Shown in pieces: positions 59,331 through 64,000 of a stretch of DNA of 64,000 nt. The position numbers were made by a program, and so were the translations under genes. The notes beneath the pieces are model-generated. The model had not been told where the DNA came from. It saw only the letters and a program-made list of their open reading frames with translations, and did no database searches. Each line of letters begins with the position of its first letter. Position 1 is the first letter of the stretch. Source of the stretch: Gloeopeniophorella convolvens (lineage: Eukaryota; Basidiomycota; Agaricomycetes; Russulales); contig WTXD01000053.1 in the NCBI GenBank assembly GCA_022496205.1, positions 1 through 64,000 on the forward strand, read 5' to 3'.

Positions 59331-59989
59331 GTATATGCGACTACTCTGAATCACGGTGTATGCTCGTCCGCGCGATAGTATTTATTTTCTGTCACGATAG
59401 TATTTCGTCTCCTTTGCGTGAGGCACACAGTGCTCGTTTCTGCGTCACCACTACTATACATACCAACGCCCTCGGGGCTGAAGGCTGATGATGTAGCACA
59501 CATTGACCAGAAAAGCTTCGTCGTGAGGTTCCGTGCTGCGCAGATCGTAATCGCAGTTAACGAACGCCGCCACGGAAGACCATTGTATCCCAATCATATT
59601 GCTGCCTAAAGTCATCTTCTGCATACGTGCTTTCGTCGGCGGGAGCTTACAGCTGTTAGTCTTTGCTGACGCTGCCGAGCAGGTGTTGAGTTACTGAATA
59701 GGTAGCGAGTCTAAATCTTAGGTGGAGTGCTGGAACAGGGTAGTGAGCATAGACTGTGACTCATCGCGAAGGTCGCAGTGTGGTGCTTGAAGCCGCTGAT
59801 TCAAGACCGGCATAACATTATGTGCCATACCAGCTCACTGTAAGGTGCATAAGGAGCACCCCGGCCACCAATTATGGGCGCTGAACGCTGGAGATTTGAG
59901 GTCTAGGTAACATTACAAACTATCCTGAGAACGAAACGAAACTAGCTACGGCTATACTGCAGATGCAACCCAAGCAAATTTTTCGAAAA
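59331..59989. other. Intergenic, convergent 3' ends
   Basis: About 660 bases between DUF6535 gene 5 (plus) and the Zn2Cys6 regulator (minus). No gene is seen. Confidence 0.55.
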
Positions 59990-62900
59990 CTAGGGGTTTC
60001 GAAACCCAGGAGGTCTACCCGTCCCAGAGAACGATGCACTCGAATGGTCCATGTTATTCATCACGTACTCATCCCAATCGCAGATCCTGCAAACGAAATC
60101 AGAGTTTAGTTTCTGGGGGAGACATTTCTGCGTACTGTGTTGGGGCGGGAAGGGTAGACCACATTCTGAATATATCCCGGTCGACTTTTACCTGCCCGTC
60201 CTGGGCCGGAAGGAACCCCTGCCAGGCTCCTCCCGGCTGCGGACTTTCGAGAGTTCCGAACATGCCGAGACTACTACCGCCTACACTGAGACCTGTGTGT
60301 GCTCCAGATCCAGCTTGCGAAGGTGGCTGTGATGCTTGGCCCATAGACAAGAAATTGTCGGATACAAAGGGGGAGTTGAGCAACCAGCCGAGGTCGTAGG
60401 GTCGGCCGGCGAGGCCAACGAACGGAAGAGAGGAGGGGTCGAACGCAAAACTACACGGGAGGAGTCATTGGCTTCGAAAAACAGGTGATTCCCCGGGAAA
60501 TGATCGGCGGGTGCGTATGCGACTCGGGATTCGGGGCCTTTTGGACTTGGCCCCGCTGAAGATGGCGAGCCACTGTTATAGGATGCCTGCGCGTCTCGTC
60601 GAGGACATGCTGATGACTCAGTGGAGAGTTGCGTTGTCTCGTGCTGCTGGCCTGGGCCTACGGACCAGCTAGACCTATTCAGAGGCTTCCCGCGATCCCC
60701 AGATGGGGGCTGCCCGTAGCTCATGAGGTGATCAAGTATATCGCTGATATCTAGATGAGTAACCAATGGTACTGATCATATCAGTCACCGCACCGATATC
60801 TACCAGCGGTCGCCCAGCTGATCAACGAGGTGTCAGCGCAATCTCGCGACAGGAAACGTCCAGAGCGAACCGGTTTGAGGAAGCATCCAAGAACCTTATG
60901 CATTTCTGTACGTCCTGCACCTCCTGCAGTAGCTCAGGAGAAACGCTTGAACGCTTGGCGCTCCACAAGCACAACAAGAGAACCATGCCTGAAAAAACCG
61001 CAGGAAGCTGTTCACGAAATTTCAGTCAGACAAATTGAGGTCCATGCGTTGAATTGGTGACCTACCTGCGCGAATGGACCCGTCCTACCTGGATGGTGAG
61101 TATACAGCTCGTCAATGGCGTGGCTACACGCGCGTGCGGCAGTGGTGCATATCGTCAGAGATGGGAACGAGAGCGAAGACGGCTTTCGGGAGGATGGTAT
61201 GAATGTCCGGTGTACGACGATCTGAATGTAGCGGTAAGTAATATGGAGCACAGCAGCCTGCCACGCAAAGAGCTCGTCCGAAGACTTCAGGTCCCAAGAG
61301 ACTGCGCGGATATGAGGTCATGGTAACGGGAAGGCAAGCAGCACGCACTGTGAGGAGGGACGGAGGCGTGCCAGTCATTAAGCGCTGAGTCCAGTTCGGT
61401 AACGATTTTCTCCGGGGTGTGGACCGCATTGGCCGACTTCGCCTTGTTCTGCGGGTACTGCGGAGATGATGATGGATCCCCAAAAGACATGTAGGAGAAG
61501 AGATGCAGACGTACAATAGCACGGAGGGCGTTGTGATGGATCAAATTAAGCTTGATCACGTAGATGAAATATGACATTGTTGACGGTTTTCCGGCGGGCT
61601 GCTTGAACGCCAGCTGTGGGTCTAGGTTCTCCCAGTATTCGTCATCGCACTCGACCGGAAGGTCAATATCGAAGCTGTCGTTGAAGTTAGCCGATAATTG
61701 TAGTGAAAGGTCGAAGACATGCCTTTCGGCTGACATAGAGCAAGGTCGACCTAGGTACGAACTGGCCCATATGTCGAAGACCATGAGAACCCTGCGGAAA
61801 ACGGCACCAGGTCCAGTTAGCCGTGGCATTATGGCACTCACGGGCGCACCAAAAGGCCCTTGTCCAGAGCTCGTCTTCAACCGTGTGCGAAATACGGTGT
61901 GTTGCCCGCTTATGAGCACCCGAATCCTGAGCGAGACGTAGGCCCATGCCGACAGTATTCCACCACTCCTGAGGTGAGGTGGATCCATAGAGATAAAGTA
62001 CGGAAAGCTGAAGTAGTGAGAGAACCATGAGCGGGCCTGATGGTCTGAGAGAGCAAGGCACTCACAGCTATCGCTTGAAGATCGTACAAGCCAGGGCTCG
62101 CAACGACCATCTTCGAGAAGAGCGTGACCTGTTCAAACCATTTCCACCCTGCCGAGTGTGGATGATGATCCGCCTCCTCTAGGAAAATTCGCGGATCCTG
62201 TGAAAACCGTGAGGCCGTTGCGCACACGAGCAGTACGACTGTTCCGAATTTGTCGTCGCGGATGTGTTCCTGGTTAATGAAGAGCCTCATAAACGTCGGT
62301 TTGTGTAGAAGGGGCATCACATGTGATATGCGATCGAAGAATATCTCGATGAGGTCAGACATAAGTTCTGGTTCGGGGAACATATAGTTCATTTTCACCG
62401 CTTCCAAGCGTCGCTTCTCCCACTTTGAAAGCCCAGCGTGAGCCGGAGAGAGAGCCAAATCACACGGAGACACTTACCGGATGAAGCTGCCAAAATTCAG
62501 GTCGCCCCTGACACTTCGCAGTCGGGTCATGACTCCAATGGCCTGATCCCACGGCCACTGACTTCGCATCCATGGCAGACCGCAGAAGGGTGGCACCGCT
62601 GGACTTGCCGAAGTATGTGCGCTGGTTGGGGTTTACGCTGAGTGACCTCAACTGAGTCACGAGCTCGGAGTCGAGTGGGAGCGAGCCGTCGCTGTCTTCC
62701 CGATCGCTGCCCGGGCTTGGAGAAGAGGACGAGAAGTGGGTCAATGAGCTCGCTGATGATGCTGCCTTGTGCACAAGCTGGTCTGTTTGTTGTTCAGTGG
62801 CCTCTGGGCCCCCCATCTGCGTCACGCGCGCTCGTCCGTCCAGGTCGGAATGGTCTTCGTCTGAGCGCACCTACAGCTCGTGCTCAGCAATCGCCGGTAG

Positions 62901-63391
62901 GGGCCGCAACGTAGTCACTGGCTCACGCGTAAGAGTAAATCCTCCATTCTATCGAGGCGAGATGCCAAAGTGCCTGCCGCACTGCACCATGACGGTCAGA
63001 ATTAGTCCTCAAGAAGAACCAACTCGCGTACGGTTTCCGAGGCTGTTCAGCGAAAGTAAGGGCTCGTTCTCCACAAACAGATTAGACCGCGTACCTTTTC
63101 CACCAGAACACATACGCTTCCAGACGTGCGGCAAGGGGTGCATTTGGAGTGAGCTGCAGGGTTTCCATCGCCTGTGCTCGCTGAGTAGACTTCCAAACGA
63201 GCCAGATGGTGGGGACCTTACAGCGTACTGCAAGACACGCTTAGGTTAGAAGATATGGATCATGCACACCACTCACTCTTCCTGACCCGGCACCTGTCGC
63301 AGGCTCGCGTATTGTACACCCTCCTCCTTTTCTTGCTAGGCGAAGACCCAGATGACCTACGACCTTCTTCGTCCGATGAAGCGCGGGACAT
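59990..63391 (-). CDS. Zn2Cys6 transcription factor with fungal-specific TF domain
   Basis: A nuclear regulator. Start ATG at 63389-63391 (MSRASSDEEGRRSSGSSPSK), then a basic stretch KKRRRVYNTRA. The binuclear zinc cluster is spread over three exons: CDRCRVRK, then IRC, then DGNPAAHSKCTPCRTSGSVC, giving all six cysteines with normal spacing. ASRLDRMEDLLLR is a short dimerisation coiled coil. The fungal-specific domain (PF04082 type) has FGKSSGATLLRSAMDAKS, RPEFWQLHP, EPELMSDLIEIFFDRISHVM, GWKWFEQVTLFSKMVVAS, YLGRPCSM, DLPVECDDEYWE and SLSFPSLTICTTAARAC. It ends with RWATADISDILDHLMSYG and, across a last intron, ICDWDEYVMNNMDHSSAS. About ten short introns occur; the one before ASRLDRM needs a weak donor (gtctaa). 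Targets are unknown. The nearest biosynthetic or CAZyme genes are far away. Confidence 0.85.
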
Positions 63392-64000
63392 TGTCGATGT
63401 CGGTGAGGAAGCAGAGAGGTAAGCATAGTTTGAAGAACCGCTGCGGAGAGGACGACCCCGAGGCACCGGGCATTATACCCGCTGGGACCCGTCCCGTTTA
63501 CGTATGCAATTTTTCAAAACAAAGCTGGCCTGGGACCATTGACGTGGTCACAGTCCACTGCAAAAACTTGTAAGCAGGTAACCCCAATCGAAACATTCCG
63601 ACAGATCCCGACGTAACGGTGGCAGGGAACCGCCCAGCGAAGTCTAGTTTCATTCCCAGACACCCCCGGTGAAAGAGAGAAGGTCGGGGGAGGAGGACGT
63701 CGGGGGAAGAGGACTTGATAGGGAGAGCCGAGACCGCAGTACCCCGAACTGAGAACAAAATACTTCGGCATACCGCGATGACGGCTCCCCCTATCACTCG
63801 AATAATTAGACCCCTCCTAAACGTCTTGGAACGAGAACGAGACTACATAAGCGAAGTCCCTCAGTTACTCCGGCGTGTTTAAATCTATCTCATCACACAT
63901 TAACCATACTACAAACAACCGACGATCGTCGTGCGGCACAGCAGATCCCATAGAGGAATCTACAGCTGGTCTATATACCACTGGCGGGCGTTGTCACCGA
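63392..64000. other. Upstream region of the Zn2Cys6 regulator
   Basis: About 600 bases to the window end. No gene is seen. A frame on the minus strand stays open about 25 codons upstream of the chosen ATG, but without another ATG in it. Confidence 0.5.

Overview
The window is nuclear DNA of a basidiomycete fungus, most likely an Agaricomycete. Genes are dense and on both strands, and most are cut by 50-60 base GT-AG introns. The families present (DUF6534 and DUF6535 membrane proteins, F-box proteins, a basidiomycete-type O-methyltransferase, a GH10 xylanase, Zn2Cys6 and C2H2 regulators) are typical of wood- or litter-decay fungi. I saw no rRNA, convincing tRNA, CRISPR array or prokaryotic feature.

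The left third (1-20 kb) is accessory. A unit of about 5 kb carrying a DUF6534 seven-helix membrane gene and an F-box gene is present twice in direct orientation (about 1850-7140 and 11740-16640). A third, diverged F-box copy follows at 16846-18308. The first DUF6534 copy is broken by a 2-base insertion and a stop codon, and the third F-box copy has a frameshift. An O-methyltransferase gene between the two units (8208-9967, minus) has one in-frame TAG next to its SAM-binding motif. A GH10 endoxylanase gene (18804-20267, minus) closes this part. Downstream of it lies a 296-base non-autonomous CACTA-type element with CACTG ends and a CCT target-site duplication.

The middle (22-48 kb) is mostly conserved core biology: a C2H2 zinc-finger protein, a C2/EF-hand phosphatidylserine decarboxylase (PSD2 type), cytochrome c, the TFIIF beta subunit, a multi-pass membrane protein, an indoleamine 2,3-dioxygenase, a MYND zinc-finger protein, the meiotic protein HOP2, a LEU5/SLC25A42-type mitochondrial carrier and two genes I do not recognise. 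Two DUF6535 loci on the minus strand (29211-31456 intact; 32451-33176 truncated) lie among them.

The right part (50-59.4 kb) is a head-to-tail array of three DUF6535 genes with the same intron position and a TATA box at almost the same distance from each start codon. The first and third have frameshifts near the C-terminus; the second is intact. A Zn2Cys6 transcription factor gene with many introns (59990-63391, minus) ends the window. The most unusual content is the five-member DUF6535 cluster, the patchy identity of the DUF6534/F-box duplication, and the number of single-lesion genes in recently duplicated families. No joint pathway can be read from gene order; any common role for the DUF6535 proteins is inference.
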